DNA of 64,000 bases from Lewinella sp. LCG006 (lineage in GTDB: Bacteria > Bacteroidota > Bacteroidia > Chitinophagales > Saprospiraceae), in NCBI RefSeq assembly GCF_040784935.1, contig NZ_CP160680.1:3008501-3072500 (forward strand). The letters run 5' to 3'. Both the position numbers and the translations under genes were made by a program. Below the pieces are notes generated by a model, which worked only from the letters and a program-made list of their open reading frames with translations, did no database searches and was not told where the DNA came from. Shown here piece by piece: positions 42,202 through 51,237 of this stretch (position 1 is the stretch's first letter; every line of letters starts with the position of its first letter).

Positions 42202-44268
42202 ATGCCAATGCTTACGCGTACCCTTTTTTTACTGCTTCTCCATTTATTATTTACCCAGGGAGCAGCCTTACAGACCTCCACACTTCCTCCCTTCTCTTAC
42301 CTCGATGTTTTTGAGTTGGAATACGCCAGTGACCCGCAAATCTCACCCGATGGTGCTCACATCGTTTACCGTAGAATGGGTTTTGATATCATGAAAGATC
42401 GTGCTGTTGGCCAACTCTGGATCATGGATGCCGACGGTACAAACCATCAGAAACTAAGTACCCACGAGGGGAGCGAGTCTTCTCCACGTTGGTCACCCAC
42501 CGGCGACCGCCTTGCTTTTGTCAGCAGCACCGACGAGGGGTCCGAAATATATCTTTATTGGGTCAACACGGGCCGTTTCGCTCGTTTGTCACAATTAGAG
42601 AACAGCCCGGGCAATCTGAGCTGGTCGGCTGATGGCACCATGATCGCTTTCACGATGATGGTCAACCAGTCGCCGCCCGTCATTGCCAAAATGCCCGCCA
42701 AACCCAAAGGCGCACAGTGGGCAGAAAGCCCCCGAATCACCGACCGCCTCAAGCACGAAGCCGATGGGCGCGGCTATCTCAAGCCAGGCTTCACCCACAT
42801 TTTTACCATCCCCGCCGAAGGAGGGAGCGCTCGCCAGCTGAGTAGCGGCGATTTCAACCATAGCAGCAGCCTGTCGTGGTCGCCCGATGGCGCATTGATC
42901 TATTTCTCGGCCAACCGGAAGGAGGATTGGGAGTATGATTTCAACAACAGCGAAGTTTACCAGCTGGCCGTAAAAACGGGTGAAATTACCGCCCTTACCC
43001 AGCGTAATGGCCCCGACGAAAGCCCCCTGGTTTCGCCTGATGGCAACACCATCGCTTACCTTAGCTTCGAGGATAAAGTACAGGCTTATCAGGTGACCGA
43101 TTTGTACCTGATGGACTCCAACGGGGAGAACAAAAGGAATATCTCCGCAAAGATCGACCGCAGTATAGAAAACATCTGCTGGGCCGCCGACGGCAAAGGC
43201 CTTTACTACACTTACGACGACTGGGGCGACACCAAAATCGCTTACCTCAGTACCAGTGGCGTCCAAAAAGACCTGGCCAAACAAATGGGAGGTACTTCCA
43301 TCGGTCGCCCCTATGCCAGTGGCTCGTTCTCGGTAGCTACCGGTGGCACCATTGCCTACGCGCATACCACCACCAGCAGGCCAGCCGATATTGCCATTCT
43401 CTCTAAAGGACAGGCGGCGCCCAAGTTGCTCACCCAACTCAACAGCGATTTACTCACCTACCGCCAGTTGGGGCAGGTCGAAGAGGTAAAGTACACCTCT
43501 ACCTTTGATGGCCGCACTATCCAGGGTTGGATCGTCAAGCCACCAGCTTACGACCCTGCCAAAAAATACCCGCTGCTGGTAGAAAACCACGGTGGCCCCA
43601 TCCTCAATTATGGTGCTCGCTTCTCGGCCGAGATGCAGCTCTACGCGGCGGCGGGCTACCTTGTCTTCTATCCCAATCCACGTGGCAGCACGGGCTACGG
43701 CGAAGAATTTGCGAACCTGCTTTTTCACAATTATCCTGGTGAAGATTACCAGGATGTGATGGACGGCGTAGATTATCTCCTGAAAGAAAACCTCGTCGAC
43801 GAAGACCAACTCTACGTCACTGGCGGTAGTGCAGGTGGTATCATGACAGCCTGGATGATCGGCAAAAACAATCGTTTCCGCGCAGCCGTCGTCGCCAAAC
43901 CCGTCGTCAACTGGATCAGCAAAACCCTGGTAGCAGACAACTATTACGGCTACGCCAACTACCGCATCAAGGGCCAACCCTGGGAGAACGTTGAGGACTA
44001 TTGGCGCTTCTCCCCCTTGTCGCTGGTAGAAAACATCGAAACGCCCACCATGGTCATGGTCGGAATGGAAGACTTGCGCACTCCACCCAGCGAAGCCAAG
44101 CAGTTGTACCACGCCCTGAAATTGAGAAAAATAGCAACGGTTTTGGTAGAAATCCCCGGCGCAGGTCATGGTATTGCTGCTCGCCCCAGCAACCTCATTA
44201 CCAAAATAGCCCACACGCTGGCCTGGTTCGAGACCTACTCCGGCAAGGAAGAAGAAGAGGGGGAGTAG
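42202..44268 (+). CDS. Exported S9 peptidase (propeller plus prolyl-oligopeptidase domain)
   Basis: 688 residues with signal peptide (LTRTLFLLLLHLLFTQGAAL). Residues 30-430 contain WD40-like PD40 blades (DPQISPDGAHIVYRR, SPRWSPTGDRLAFVS, NLSWSADGTMIAFTM, SLSWSPDGALIYFSA). The C-terminal alpha/beta hydrolase has the nucleophile S543 in TGGSAGG, D624 in VGMEDLRTPPSEAKQL and H656 in GAGHGI. The family includes dipeptidyl-peptidase IV and acylaminoacyl peptidases. Expected location is the periplasm or surface, where it cleaves short peptides. No partner gene is adjacent; the repeat array starts 13 bp after its stop. Confidence 0.92.
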   Translation: MPMLTRTLFLLLLHLLFTQGAALQTSTLPPFSYLDVFELEYASDPQISPDGAHIVYRRMGFDIMKDRAVGQLWIMDADGTNHQKLSTHEGSESSPRWSPTGDRLAFVSSTDEGSEIYLYWVNTGRFARLSQLENSPGNLSWSADGTMIAFTMMVNQSPPVIAKMPAKPKGAQWAESPRITDRLKHEADGRGYLKPGFTHIFTIPAEGGSARQLSSGDFNHSSSLSWSPDGALIYFSANRKEDWEYDFNNSEVYQLAVKTGEITALTQRNGPDESPLVSPDGNTIAYLSFEDKVQAYQVTDLYLMDSNGENKRNISAKIDRSIENICWAADGKGLYYTYDDWGDTKIAYLSTSGVQKDLAKQMGGTSIGRPYASGSFSVATGGTIAYAHTTTSRPADIAILSKGQAAPKLLTQLNSDLLTYRQLGQVEEVKYTSTFDGRTIQGWIVKPPAYDPAKKYPLLVENHGGPILNYGARFSAEMQLYAAAGYLVFYPNPRGSTGYGEEFANLLFHNYPGEDYQDVMDGVDYLLKENLVDEDQLYVTGGSAGGIMTAWMIGKNNRFRAAVVAKPVVNWISKTLVADNYYGYANYRIKGQPWENVEDYWRFSPLSLVENIETPTMVMVGMEDLRTPPSEAKQLYHALKLRKIATVLVEIPGAGHGIAARPSNLITKIAHTLAWFETYSGKEEEEGE

Positions 44269-44280
44269 TTGCGGTGTAGG

Positions 44281-45021
44281 TCAGTCTCTATCCCCGCTTT
44301 GCGAGGGTGGTCGCAGGTCGGAGGTGACAGATGTCGCTACTAGGCGAGGCTGTTGCGTTTTAGGCGATGTTCTCTCCCACCTCCGTCCTTTGGACACCTC
44401 CGCCCGGGCGGAGGACAGGGTTTGCGGCTGGGTCAATCTTTGTCCCCTGCTTAGCGGGGGTGGCCGCAGGTCGGGGGTGACAGTGGTCGCTACTAGGCGA
44501 GCTATTTCGTTTGTGGAGTTCTTTTCCCACCTCCGTCCTTTGGACACCTCCGCCCGGGCGGAGGACAGGGTTTGCGGCTGGGTCAATCTCTGTCCCCTGC
44601 TTAGCGGGTGGTGGTCGCAGGTCGGGGGTGACAGATGTCGCTACTAGGCGAGCTATTTCGCTTGTGGAGTTCTTTTCCCACCTCCGTCACTGCGTGACAC
44701 CTCTGCCCGGGCGGAGGACAGGGTTTGCGGCTGGGTCAATCTCTGTCCCCTGCTTAGCGGGTGGTGGTCGCAGGTCGGGGGTGACAGATGTCGCTACTAG
44801 GCGAGCTATTTCGTTTGGGGAGTTCTCTCCCACCTCCGTCCTTTGGACACCTCTGCCCGGGAGCAGGACAGGGTTTGCCGCTGAGTCAATCTTTGTCCCC
44901 TGCTTAGCGGGGGTGGCCGCAGGTCGGGGGTGACAGTGGTCGCTACTAGGGAAGTTGTTTCGTTTTAGGTGGTTTTCTCTCCCACCACCGTCACTGTGGA
45001 TCGGTCCCTCCTGCAGGACAC
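44281..45021. repeat. Five-copy tandem array, period about 151 bp, with hairpin core
   Basis: Copies begin at 44281, 44433, 44583, 44736 and 44886 (steps 152, 150, 153, 150), each starting TCAATCTCTGTCCCC or a close variant. Each holds AGGTCGGGGGTGACAG, TCGCTACTAGG, and a core of CCCACCTCCG, a small hairpin and ACCTCCGCCC, followed in most by the palindrome CCGCCCGGGCGG. The hairpin differs between copies but still pairs (TCC-ttt-GGA, TCAC-tgc-GTGA). The fifth copy is diverged. Steps vary and all frames stay open, which fits a structured non-coding array better than a gene. Confidence 0.85.
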
Positions 45022-45248
45022 ATTTTGATGGTGCTAGTGGCAAGAATAACACCGATTAATTAGGTGACACTACGTAAATTTGGTCTCATTCAGCGTTGAC
45101 TTGGCCTACGTCGAGGAGTAAGCAAAATTCCGTTTTGCGCACACGCCCCTAACCAGAAGCCTGCCTTGGAGGACTATAAAATGGAGTAGCCACAAGGAAA
45201 CCATCCAAATCGCCATTGATTTTTTATGACATAGCCGCCTAGATTGTC

Positions 45249-45256
45249 TATTTTTG
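45249..45256 (+). promoter_or_regulatory. -7 element TATTTTTG for the zinc-ribbon gene
   Basis: A perfect TAnnTTTG match ending 24 nt before the ATG at 45281. It overlaps an upstream in-frame TTG at 45254, which therefore cannot be the start. Confidence 0.6.
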
Positions 45257-45280
45257 ACCATTGCAATAAAATCAATCCGC

Positions 45281-45652
45281 ATGGCCACCTCTGAAAAAAA
45301 ACACTGTATTGTTTGTGGTGATGAAATGACGGGCCGGCAGGATAAGCGCTTCTGCTCCGATAATTGTCGTAGTACCCACCACAATCGCCAGAATAGCAGC
45401 CAGACCAATTTTGTACGCAATATCAATGCTATATTGCGAAAAAATCGCCGCATTCTTGCCAGCCTCAATCCCGAAGGTAAAGCCTCCTGCCATAAAGACA
45501 AACTTCAGGAAAACGGCTTCAATTTTCGTTATTTTACCAACGAGTACGTCACCCGCAAGGGAACCGTGTACCGTTTTGTTTACGACCAGGGCTATACCGA
45601 GCGGGAAAATGGCTACTTGACCCTGGTTGTTCGCCAGGAGTACGTTGAATAA
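45281..45652 (+). CDS. Small zinc-ribbon protein
   Basis: 123 residues. The N-terminus has a zinc-binding module HCIVCGDEMTGRQDKRFCSD then NCRSTHHNRQN (Cys8, Cys11, Cys27, Cys32 by position), a pattern seen in small Bacteroidota proteins and in DUF2116-type zinc ribbons. A basic helical linker (NINAILRKNRRILASLN) and a C-terminal beta region (FNFRYFTNEYVTRKGTVYRF) follow. It may bind nucleic acid; no function is known to me. Start chosen from the -7 element at 45249. After the stop, AAATCTCACAGTAC repeats a 14-mer that also follows the LytTR gene (3985). Confidence 0.78.
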   Translation: MATSEKKHCIVCGDEMTGRQDKRFCSDNCRSTHHNRQNSSQTNFVRNINAILRKNRRILASLNPEGKASCHKDKLQENGFNFRYFTNEYVTRKGTVYRFVYDQGYTERENGYLTLVVRQEYVE

Positions 45653-45703
45653 AATCTCACAGTACCGAATACTTAGTCTTTGCCTTAAAATAAATCCTTT
45701 CGC

Positions 45704-46390
45704 ATGCTAAAAACAGTTTGTTGGTACGGTGTTACGGCCATTTTTTTTGCGGCGTGTTGCTTGCTCAGCACGGTCGTTTACGCACAAGAAGACAGTACTG
45801 CTTTTCGCCCCCAAACTTACCTTGGGGTGCAGTATGGCATGAATTGGAATACGGTGATGTTTTCTCCGCAAATCGACCAGGCCACCCTGGTGGGCAATCG
45901 GGTAGGTGCCGTATTTCGCTACGTAGGACAGGCCCACCTGGGATTGCAACTGGAAGTCGCTTATGACCAACGCGGTTGGGCCGAACCTCGCGAAGGACTG
46001 GCAAGCAATTATACCCGGGAGATTGATTACCTGGAATTTGCCGCCTTTTCGCATATCAGCATTGGCAATCGTAGTGTGCGCCCGCTGATATTGCTTGGTT
46101 CCTACTTGAGCTATCCCGTCGGGCAGTTGGAAACCATTCCCGCTGGATTGGCCCCCAGCCTTTACCGCGATTACTACGAAGAGCCACTACCAGAACGGCT
46201 ACAATACGGGCTGGCAGGAGGTGTAGGAGCCGAAATTTACCTGGGGAATCTCACCTTGCAATTAGACGGGCGTTATCGTTCCGCCCTGGGAGGTATCTTT
46301 TCTTCTTCGGATAATAGATTTATCTTTTCCAATAGCCAAGGATTTACGGCGCAGGCCAGCCTGCTTTTTCGTATTTTCGGTGGGAAGTAA
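45704..46390 (+). CDS. Outer-membrane beta-barrel protein
   Basis: 228 residues with a signal peptide (VTAIFFAACCLLSTVVYAQ). An eight-strand-like alternating pattern follows (YLGVQYGMNWNTVMFSP, HLGLQLEVAYDQRGWAE, LEFAAFSHISIG, YGLAGGVGAEIYLGNLTLQL) and ends in QASLLFRIFGGK. It matches the PorT/OmpW-like outer_membrane_beta-barrel type. Lone location, no ligand indicated. The next gene is 87 bp downstream in the same direction. Confidence 0.8.
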   Translation: MLKTVCWYGVTAIFFAACCLLSTVVYAQEDSTAFRPQTYLGVQYGMNWNTVMFSPQIDQATLVGNRVGAVFRYVGQAHLGLQLEVAYDQRGWAEPREGLASNYTREIDYLEFAAFSHISIGNRSVRPLILLGSYLSYPVGQLETIPAGLAPSLYRDYYEEPLPERLQYGLAGGVGAEIYLGNLTLQLDGRYRSALGGIFSSSDNRFIFSNSQGFTAQASLLFRIFGGK

Positions 46391-46477
46391 GTTGCTGATG
46401 AGAAGCTCTGTCTAACCAGGATAGAACACTGATCTAACGGATCAGACGGATTAAAACGGCTTTTAAAATCCTTCAAT

Positions 46478-46966
46478 ATGCTACAAGATCATCGTTCCTC
46501 CCGCGCCCTTTTCCGCTCTACATTTCTCATTTATGTGGCCCTGGTACTGGGACAGGTGGTTTTTAGCCTGTTTACCGTCTTTCTGATTACCCAACCCGAC
46601 CGCGATCTGAAGGAAGGATCAGATTATCCCTTTCTGGGGATTTTGGTTATCTTCTTAGCTGCCGGAGCCGCCTGGTTGATCAATAAACTCCGCAAAGATC
46701 AGTTGCCCAAACTCCATTTCAACTACGAGGGGAAGTTGCTGCACTATCGCACTACGGTCATCATGCGCGCAGCGATGGTCGAAGCCGGCAATCTCTTCTG
46801 CCTCATTTTAGCCTTGTTGGAAGGTAGCCTCACGCCCATCCTCTATTTTTGTGTAGGAATGGCCGCTTTTCTGTATTTTAGACCCCAACTTGCCGAGTTG
46901 GTACAACTTTATAACATGAATGAAGAGGAACGCCAAGCATTGGAAAGGCAGCTGAAAAACCGGTAA
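46478..46966 (+). CDS. Small integral membrane protein, unknown
   Basis: 162 residues with four predicted TM segments (about 15-37, 50-66, 91-110 and 118-136) and a charged C-terminal helix (YNMNEEERQALERQLKNR). No enzymatic motif. It lies 14 bp upstream of the 432-residue unknown protein in the same direction, so the two are probably co-transcribed. Confidence 0.7.
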   Translation: MLQDHRSSRALFRSTFLIYVALVLGQVVFSLFTVFLITQPDRDLKEGSDYPFLGILVIFLAAGAAWLINKLRKDQLPKLHFNYEGKLLHYRTTVIMRAAMVEAGNLFCLILALLEGSLTPILYFCVGMAAFLYFRPQLAELVQLYNMNEEERQALERQLKNR

Positions 46967-46980
46967 CAAGGCGCTGTGAA

Positions 46981-48279
46981 ATGAAAACGATATTGCTCAA
47001 GGTCGATAATGAGGGAGTGTATTACAATCCTACCGAAAGATTGGCATGGGCATCAACGAATTTACCCGTGGGTGCTTTCCGCTTTCGCGAACACGAGCCT
47101 ATCTACTGGCGTGCCCGCATGTGCGCTTACCAAAAAGATAGACAGCTACTGGAACTGGAGGTGCTTGATTTTCAAGCCGTTTTTGAAAAAGGCTTTGCAC
47201 AACAAAGCCCCAAGCAACCGATCAGTGCCTTGCAGTTTCGTCCTTTTATCCCCGAGGCCTTCAAGGCCAATCTCTCTTATTATGATGGTCTCCTCCTGAC
47301 GACGATACTGGCTAATCCTGAGTCTGAACCACCAGCACCAAAGGTGATTTGGACCAAGCCGCGCGAGGAATGGCAAATTGAAATGGACTGGCAACCAACA
47401 GGTTTCTCCCCTCCGCCGCTAGAAAAACCCGCCAGCATTCACCTCCATTTCCAGGAACGCATTCAGGATTTGAGCTTCTCGCTGGGCCTGATCAAGGGCA
47501 CCCACTTCGTAGAAGAATGGGGCATCGCCATTGATTACGAAATCGCCAATGACTTTATCATCCCGGAGTTTGATTACGTCAAAAGCTACGTCGCAAAAGC
47601 CCTCAAGCAACGGCAGGTACCCATTGAAATAAAAACCACCCTAGCGGATGCCATCGGCAAAGCTGTCACTGCTCGTAGCCCCGTCTTGCAAAACATCGAC
47701 GAGCGTCTGCTGGAACTGGTCCGTACCCAAGCCGCCGAGCGGCTCCTGAAGAAGCCAAAATTTGAAAGTAATGTAGACAAAAGCTTGTTTACCGCAGACG
47801 AGATGTACGACCAATACACCGAAGACGGCTCCTGGGGAGATGCCTTGCGCAGTCCTGGCGAAGAAATTCTGGCCCAAATTTTATCGCTCAAGAAAGTACG
47901 CAACGCCAAGCAGCTCCAGTTCCTGGCGGGCAAAGTACACGCGCCGACCGAAAAGTTGCGGTTTACGCTCACACCCCTCTTCGGGTTTATCTTTCTGGCC
48001 AAAGGCGAGCGGCAGCAGCATTTTATCTGGGAGCTCCTCAACAGCCACGCCACCTATGTATGGAGCTTTGATCCCGAGGAATTGTCTGCCCGGCAGCGGT
48101 TCTCCGAACTGGATAAAATCCTTAATTTCATCAAAGTACACGGCCGCCAGGAATACCGCAACAACCATCACCAATCAGCGTATTTTACTTTTCAGCCCAT
48201 CAACCACCGGCATGCAGGCTCCAACTTTGTGGATGGTTTCCCTCGGTGGCGAAATCTTTTGCTAGAGCAATTGGTCTGA
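46981..48279 (+). CDS. Conserved cytosolic protein, function unknown
   Basis: 432 residues, no signal peptide or TM. The sequence is mixed alpha/beta with stretches PTERLAWASTNLPVGAFRFR, LQFRPFIPEAFKANLSYYDG, SPGEEILAQILSLKKVRNAK and FIWELLNSHATYVWSFDPEE. Proline-rich PESEPPAPKVIWTKPREEW may be a linker between N- and C-terminal halves. I do not recognise the family. It follows the small membrane protein by 14 bp and precedes lspA, which suggests a link to the envelope, but no more can be said. Confidence 0.68.
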   Translation: MKTILLKVDNEGVYYNPTERLAWASTNLPVGAFRFREHEPIYWRARMCAYQKDRQLLELEVLDFQAVFEKGFAQQSPKQPISALQFRPFIPEAFKANLSYYDGLLLTTILANPESEPPAPKVIWTKPREEWQIEMDWQPTGFSPPPLEKPASIHLHFQERIQDLSFSLGLIKGTHFVEEWGIAIDYEIANDFIIPEFDYVKSYVAKALKQRQVPIEIKTTLADAIGKAVTARSPVLQNIDERLLELVRTQAAERLLKKPKFESNVDKSLFTADEMYDQYTEDGSWGDALRSPGEEILAQILSLKKVRNAKQLQFLAGKVHAPTEKLRFTLTPLFGFIFLAKGERQQHFIWELLNSHATYVWSFDPEELSARQRFSELDKILNFIKVHGRQEYRNNHHQSAYFTFQPINHRHAGSNFVDGFPRWRNLLLEQLV

Positions 48280-48322
48280 AAAACAGCATCAAAACTAGCA
48301 GTATCACTAAATTCTCTTTTCC

Positions 48323-48330
48323 TATCTTTA
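48323..48330 (+). promoter_or_regulatory. -7 element TATCTTTA just before lspA
   Basis: One mismatch from TAnnTTTG. It ends 4 nt before the ATG at 48335, the same tight spacing as at 4172, implying a leaderless or nearly leaderless lspA mRNA. Confidence 0.4.
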
Positions 48331-48334
48331 CGCC

Positions 48335-48868
48335 ATGAATAAGAAATGGACACGTATCCTCCTCGTGCTGGGCATCATAGCCGCCAATATCGGCCTGGAT
48401 CAATGGACCAAAGTATGGGCGCGCAACACCCTGCAGTTTCGCCCTATGGAATCGTACTGGGGTGATTTTTTTCGGCTCATCTACGTCGAAAACACTGGGG
48501 CCTTCCTCAGCCTCGGTTCTGACCTTTCCGATTGGATACGCACCCTGGTACTACACCTCTTTCCTGCCATTCTCTTGGGGGCACTTACGCTTTACGCCAT
48601 GTTTTCCAAGGCTCTCAATAAGTGGCAAGTTATCGGCATGAGTTTCATCATTGGCGGCGGCATCAGCAATGTCTACGACCGCATTATCTACTCCGCCGTC
48701 ACCGACTTCATGAACATGGGCCTCTTCGGTATCCGCACCGGCATCTTCAATTTTGCCGACGTCTCCATCATGGTCGGGCTGGCCATCATGCTCCCCTTCG
48801 CCTTCAAAAAAGATCCCGAAGACGAGGAGCCAGTAGTGGAAGAGGAAACAAGCGAGCCTACGATATAG
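48335..48868 (+). CDS. lspA: Signal peptidase II (lipoprotein signal peptidase)
   Basis: 177 residues with four TM helices. It cleaves the signal peptide off diacylglyceryl-prolipoproteins in the inner membrane. Family motifs are NIGLDQWTK (19-26), VENTGAFLSLG (51-61), GGGISNVYDRI with the catalytic D115, and FNFADVSIMVG with D142, the second catalytic Asp. A C-terminal acidic tail of about 20 residues (EDEEPVVEEETSEPTI) extends past the fourth helix and is longer than in most homologues. It is downstream of a tight -7 element and is followed by a palindromic pair of the CCCACCTCCG repeat. Confidence 0.95.
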   Translation: MNKKWTRILLVLGIIAANIGLDQWTKVWARNTLQFRPMESYWGDFFRLIYVENTGAFLSLGSDLSDWIRTLVLHLFPAILLGALTLYAMFSKALNKWQVIGMSFIIGGGISNVYDRIIYSAVTDFMNMGLFGIRTGIFNFADVSIMVGLAIMLPFAFKKDPEDEEPVVEEETSEPTI

Positions 48869-48920
48869 ACTACTTATTGTGTGCCCGCAAAATGCGGTTT
48901 TTATGTAGGGGCAAAATTCT

Positions 48921-49091
48921 CCCACCTCCGACCCTTCGGGCCACCTCCGCCCGAGCGGAGGATATGGGCGGGCCGTGGCCCGAGAAAACCCGAGTCAATA
49001 TTTTTCCAAGTCGTAAAGACAACTACCTCGCCGATCACAAATCTACTGTCCTTCGCAGGGCGGAGGTGATTTCGCAGAAATCGGAGGTGGG
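48921..49091. repeat. Inverted pair of the CCCACCTCCG hairpin repeat
   Basis: Forward copy 48921-48952: CCCACCTCCG, ACCCTTCGGG, CCACCTCCGCCC. Reverse copy 49058-49091: GGGCGGAGGTG, ATTTCGCAGAAAT, CGGAGGTGGG. The constant arms are the same as in the 44281-45021 array. The inner hairpins differ (CCC-ttc-GGG and ATTTC-gca-GAAAT) but both pair. Together the two copies form a large palindrome with about 105 bp between them, located between lspA and the convergent prfC. Confidence 0.75.
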
Positions 49092-49146
49092 GCAGTGCTC
49101 ACCAAAGCAACTCCCTTTTCGTTTAAAATGTTAATGTCGCCCTGTA

Positions 49147-50733
49147 TCAATTCTCACTCAAAAAATGAAACTGAATCTTCGGGTGATTGTCCTGCGCCAT
49201 TTTGAGGCTCCAGGCGCTTTCGGCGAGGTAGACGATTTCGCCGTCTTTGTCCGTGCCTAGGTCGCGTTTGCGGCGTTGGAGGAATTCCTTCATGGCAGCC
49301 TCGTCGTCGCTGGTGATCCAGCAAGCTTTGTAGAGGTTGAGGGGCTCGTAGCGGCACATGGCGCCGTATTCGTGTTCGAGGCGGTACTGGATGACATCAA
49401 ACTGGAGGGCTCCTACCGTGCCGATGATTTTGGCCTGGTCGTAATCACGGATAAACAGCTGAGCAACGCCCTCATCCATCAACTGGTCCAGGCCTTTGTT
49501 GAGTTGCTTGGTCTTGAGTGGATCAGCGTTGAGTACCAAACGGAATTGCTCGGGACTAAAGCGGGGAATGCCCTTGAAACGCAGCTCCTCGCCGCCGGTG
49601 AGGGTGTCGCCGATTTTGAAGTTGCCCGAATCGTAGAGACCCACCACATCGCCGGGATAAGCCTCGTCGACTACCGTTTTTTTGGAGGCCATGAAGCTGG
49701 TAGGGTTGCTGAATTTCATCTTCTTGCCCTGGCGAACGTGGAGGTAGTTGGTGTTGCGCTCGAAGGTGCCCGAGCAGATGCGCATAAAGGCGATCCGGTC
49801 GCGGTGGCGGGGGTCCATATTGGCGTGAATCTTGAACACGAAGCCGGAAAATTCTTCTTCGGTAGGCTTCACAATCCGCTCCTCCGTGGCGCGCGGCCGT
49901 GGGGTAGGAGCAATCTCCACAAAACAATCCAGCAACTCTTTGACACCAAAGTTATTCACCGCCGAACCAAAGAAAACCGGACTAAGATCACCGCTCAGGT
50001 ATTCCTCTTTCTCGAAGGGAGGATATACTTCGTTGATCATGTTGACTTCGGTGCGTAGTTCTTTAGCGGCAGCCTCGCCGACCATTTTTACCAGTTCAGG
50101 ATCATTGAGGTCTTTGAACTTGATGGTCTCCTCCGGGCGGCCCTGCTTGTTGTCGGGGCGGAAGAGGACGAGTTGTTGTTCGAACAGATTGTAAACGCCC
50201 TGGAAACGGTCGCCCATACCGATGGGCCAGCTCAGCGGGCGAGCATTGAGCTGTAGTTTCTGTTCGATTTCATCAATCAAGTCGAAAGCCTCTTTACCGG
50301 GGCGGTCCATCTTGTTGACGAACACGATGACGGGCGTTTTGCGCATGCGGCACACTTCCACCAGCTTCTCGGTTTGTTCCTCGACCCCTTTGGCAACGTC
50401 GATCACTACGATAACGGAGTCGACGGCGGTGAGGGTACGGTAGGTATCTTCCGCAAAATCTTTGTGACCAGGGGTGTCCAGAATGTTGATTTGCAAGTCG
50501 CGGTATTCGAAGGCCATGACGGAGGTCGCTACAGAAATCCCCCGTTGGCGTTCGATCTCCATAAAGTCAGACGTCGTACTTTTTTTGATCTTATTGCTCT
50601 TCACCGCACCGGCCGATTGGATGGCACCCCCAAAGAGGAGTAACTTCTCCGTGAGGGTGGTTTTACCGGCATCCGGGTGGGCAACAATACCAAAAGTGCG
50701 GCGCTTGGCCAGTTCTTCGAGAAACTTACTCAT
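49147..50733 (-). CDS. prfC: Peptide chain release factor 3 (GTPase)
   Basis: 528 residues from ATG 50733 ([20 protein letters not shown]). A longer frame from 50784 would include the -7 element TATCTTTG, so the later ATG is right. GTPase motifs are [15 protein letters not shown] (P-loop), [17 protein letters not shown] (DxxG), FVNKMDRPG (NKxD) and switch region [12 protein letters not shown]. The middle and C-terminal domains show [10 protein letters not shown]-like and [18 protein letters not shown] stretches of RF3. RF3 promotes recycling of RF1/RF2 from the ribosome at termination. Length matches E. coli RF3 (529). Confidence 0.95.
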   Translation of the reverse strand: MSKFLEELAKRRTFGIVAHPDAGKTTLTEKLLLFGGAIQSAGAVKSNKIKKSTTSDFMEIERQRGISVATSVMAFEYRDLQINILDTPGHKDFAEDTYRTLTAVDSVIVVIDVAKGVEEQTEKLVEVCRMRKTPVIVFVNKMDRPGKEAFDLIDEIEQKLQLNARPLSWPIGMGDRFQGVYNLFEQQLVLFRPDNKQGRPEETIKFKDLNDPELVKMVGEAAAKELRTEVNMINEVYPPFEKEEYLSGDLSPVFFGSAVNNFGVKELLDCFVEIAPTPRPRATEERIVKPTEEEFSGFVFKIHANMDPRHRDRIAFMRICSGTFERNTNYLHVRQGKKMKFSNPTSFMASKKTVVDEAYPGDVVGLYDSGNFKIGDTLTGGEELRFKGIPRFSPEQFRLVLNADPLKTKQLNKGLDQLMDEGVAQLFIRDYDQAKIIGTVGALQFDVIQYRLEHEYGAMCRYEPLNLYKACWITSDDEAAMKEFLQRRKRDLGTDKDGEIVYLAESAWSLKMAQDNHPKIQFHFLSEN

Positions 50734-50756
50734 CTTAGTACTTAAATTTGAGGGCG

Positions 50757-50764
50757 CAAAGATA
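50757..50764 (-). promoter_or_regulatory. -7 element TATCTTTG for prfC
   Basis: A perfect TAnnTTTG on the minus strand, ending 23 nt before the ATG at 50733. The same spacing class is seen at 35254, 45249 and 57096. Confidence 0.65.
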
Positions 50765-50829
50765 CGGAAGTTGATTTGAACCATATTAAGGTATATAAGG
50801 TCATTTAAGTATTTGGAAAAATTTATTCC

Positions 50830-51105
50830 ATGTTAGGGGAAGAATATCGAGCTGTTTACAAAAAGAAGCGTCAACGGTATATTATCGTCATAGTTACAAT
50901 GGTAATCGCTGCCACTATTAGTATCATTGGCTTAGCTTTGTTGCAGTGGCCAGAGAAAATGGTAGAGGTGGTGTTGATCCCATTAGTAGGTGGAGTTGTT
51001 TGGTTGCTTTTTGACTGGCGTTGCCCTCAGTGTAGCCAATCGCTTATACGAGAAAGTAACCCTAAGTTTTGCAGTGGTTGCGGGCTGCAGATGAGAGGGG
51101 AGTAG
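50830..51105 (+). CDS. Small two-TM protein with C-terminal zinc ribbon
   Basis: 91 residues. Two hydrophobic segments (about 18-36 and 45-61) are followed by a zinc-ribbon CPQC and CSGCG (residues 65-86). Small TM plus zinc-ribbon proteins are common but poorly characterised. It is divergent from prfC with an intergenic distance of 96 bp. No partner is visible and no function is claimed. Confidence 0.65.
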   Translation: MLGEEYRAVYKKKRQRYIIVIVTMVIAATISIIGLALLQWPEKMVEVVLIPLVGGVVWLLFDWRCPQCSQSLIRESNPKFCSGCGLQMRGE

Positions 51106-51134
51106 GTCAACCTTTTGCGGATAGGGCTGTCCTC

Positions 51135-51162
51135 CCTGCCTGACGTGCTGCTGGCAGGCAGG
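51135..51162. repeat. CCTGCCTG hairpin
   Basis: CCTGCCTG (51135-51142) and CAGGCAGG (51155-51162) with a 12-nt loop. The same type of hairpin appears at 28881-28919 and, as CCTACCTG/CAGGTAGG, at 57187-57208. Confidence 0.6.
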
Positions 51163-51237
51163 CCTCGATCCTGTGTCGGTCCCTCCAGCGAAACAGGCGG
51201 TAGCTAGCGCAGCGCAGCTACGGCCCCAACTAAAAAA

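Noticed and set aside
42595-44214. Two long minus-strand frames (280 and 254 codons) inside the S9 peptidase gene
   Set aside because: Shadows; the plus-strand peptidase has all catalytic motifs in one frame.
44281-45021. A CRISPR array
   Set aside because: The unit is about 151 bp with no alternation of short repeats and unique spacers, and no cas gene is in the window.
44324-45052. Several overlapping reading frames of 100-140 codons inside the tandem array on both strands
   Set aside because: They are frames through the 151-bp repeat. Unit steps vary by 1-3 bp, so no frame is maintained by selection, and the inner hairpin covaries as a nucleic acid, not as codons.
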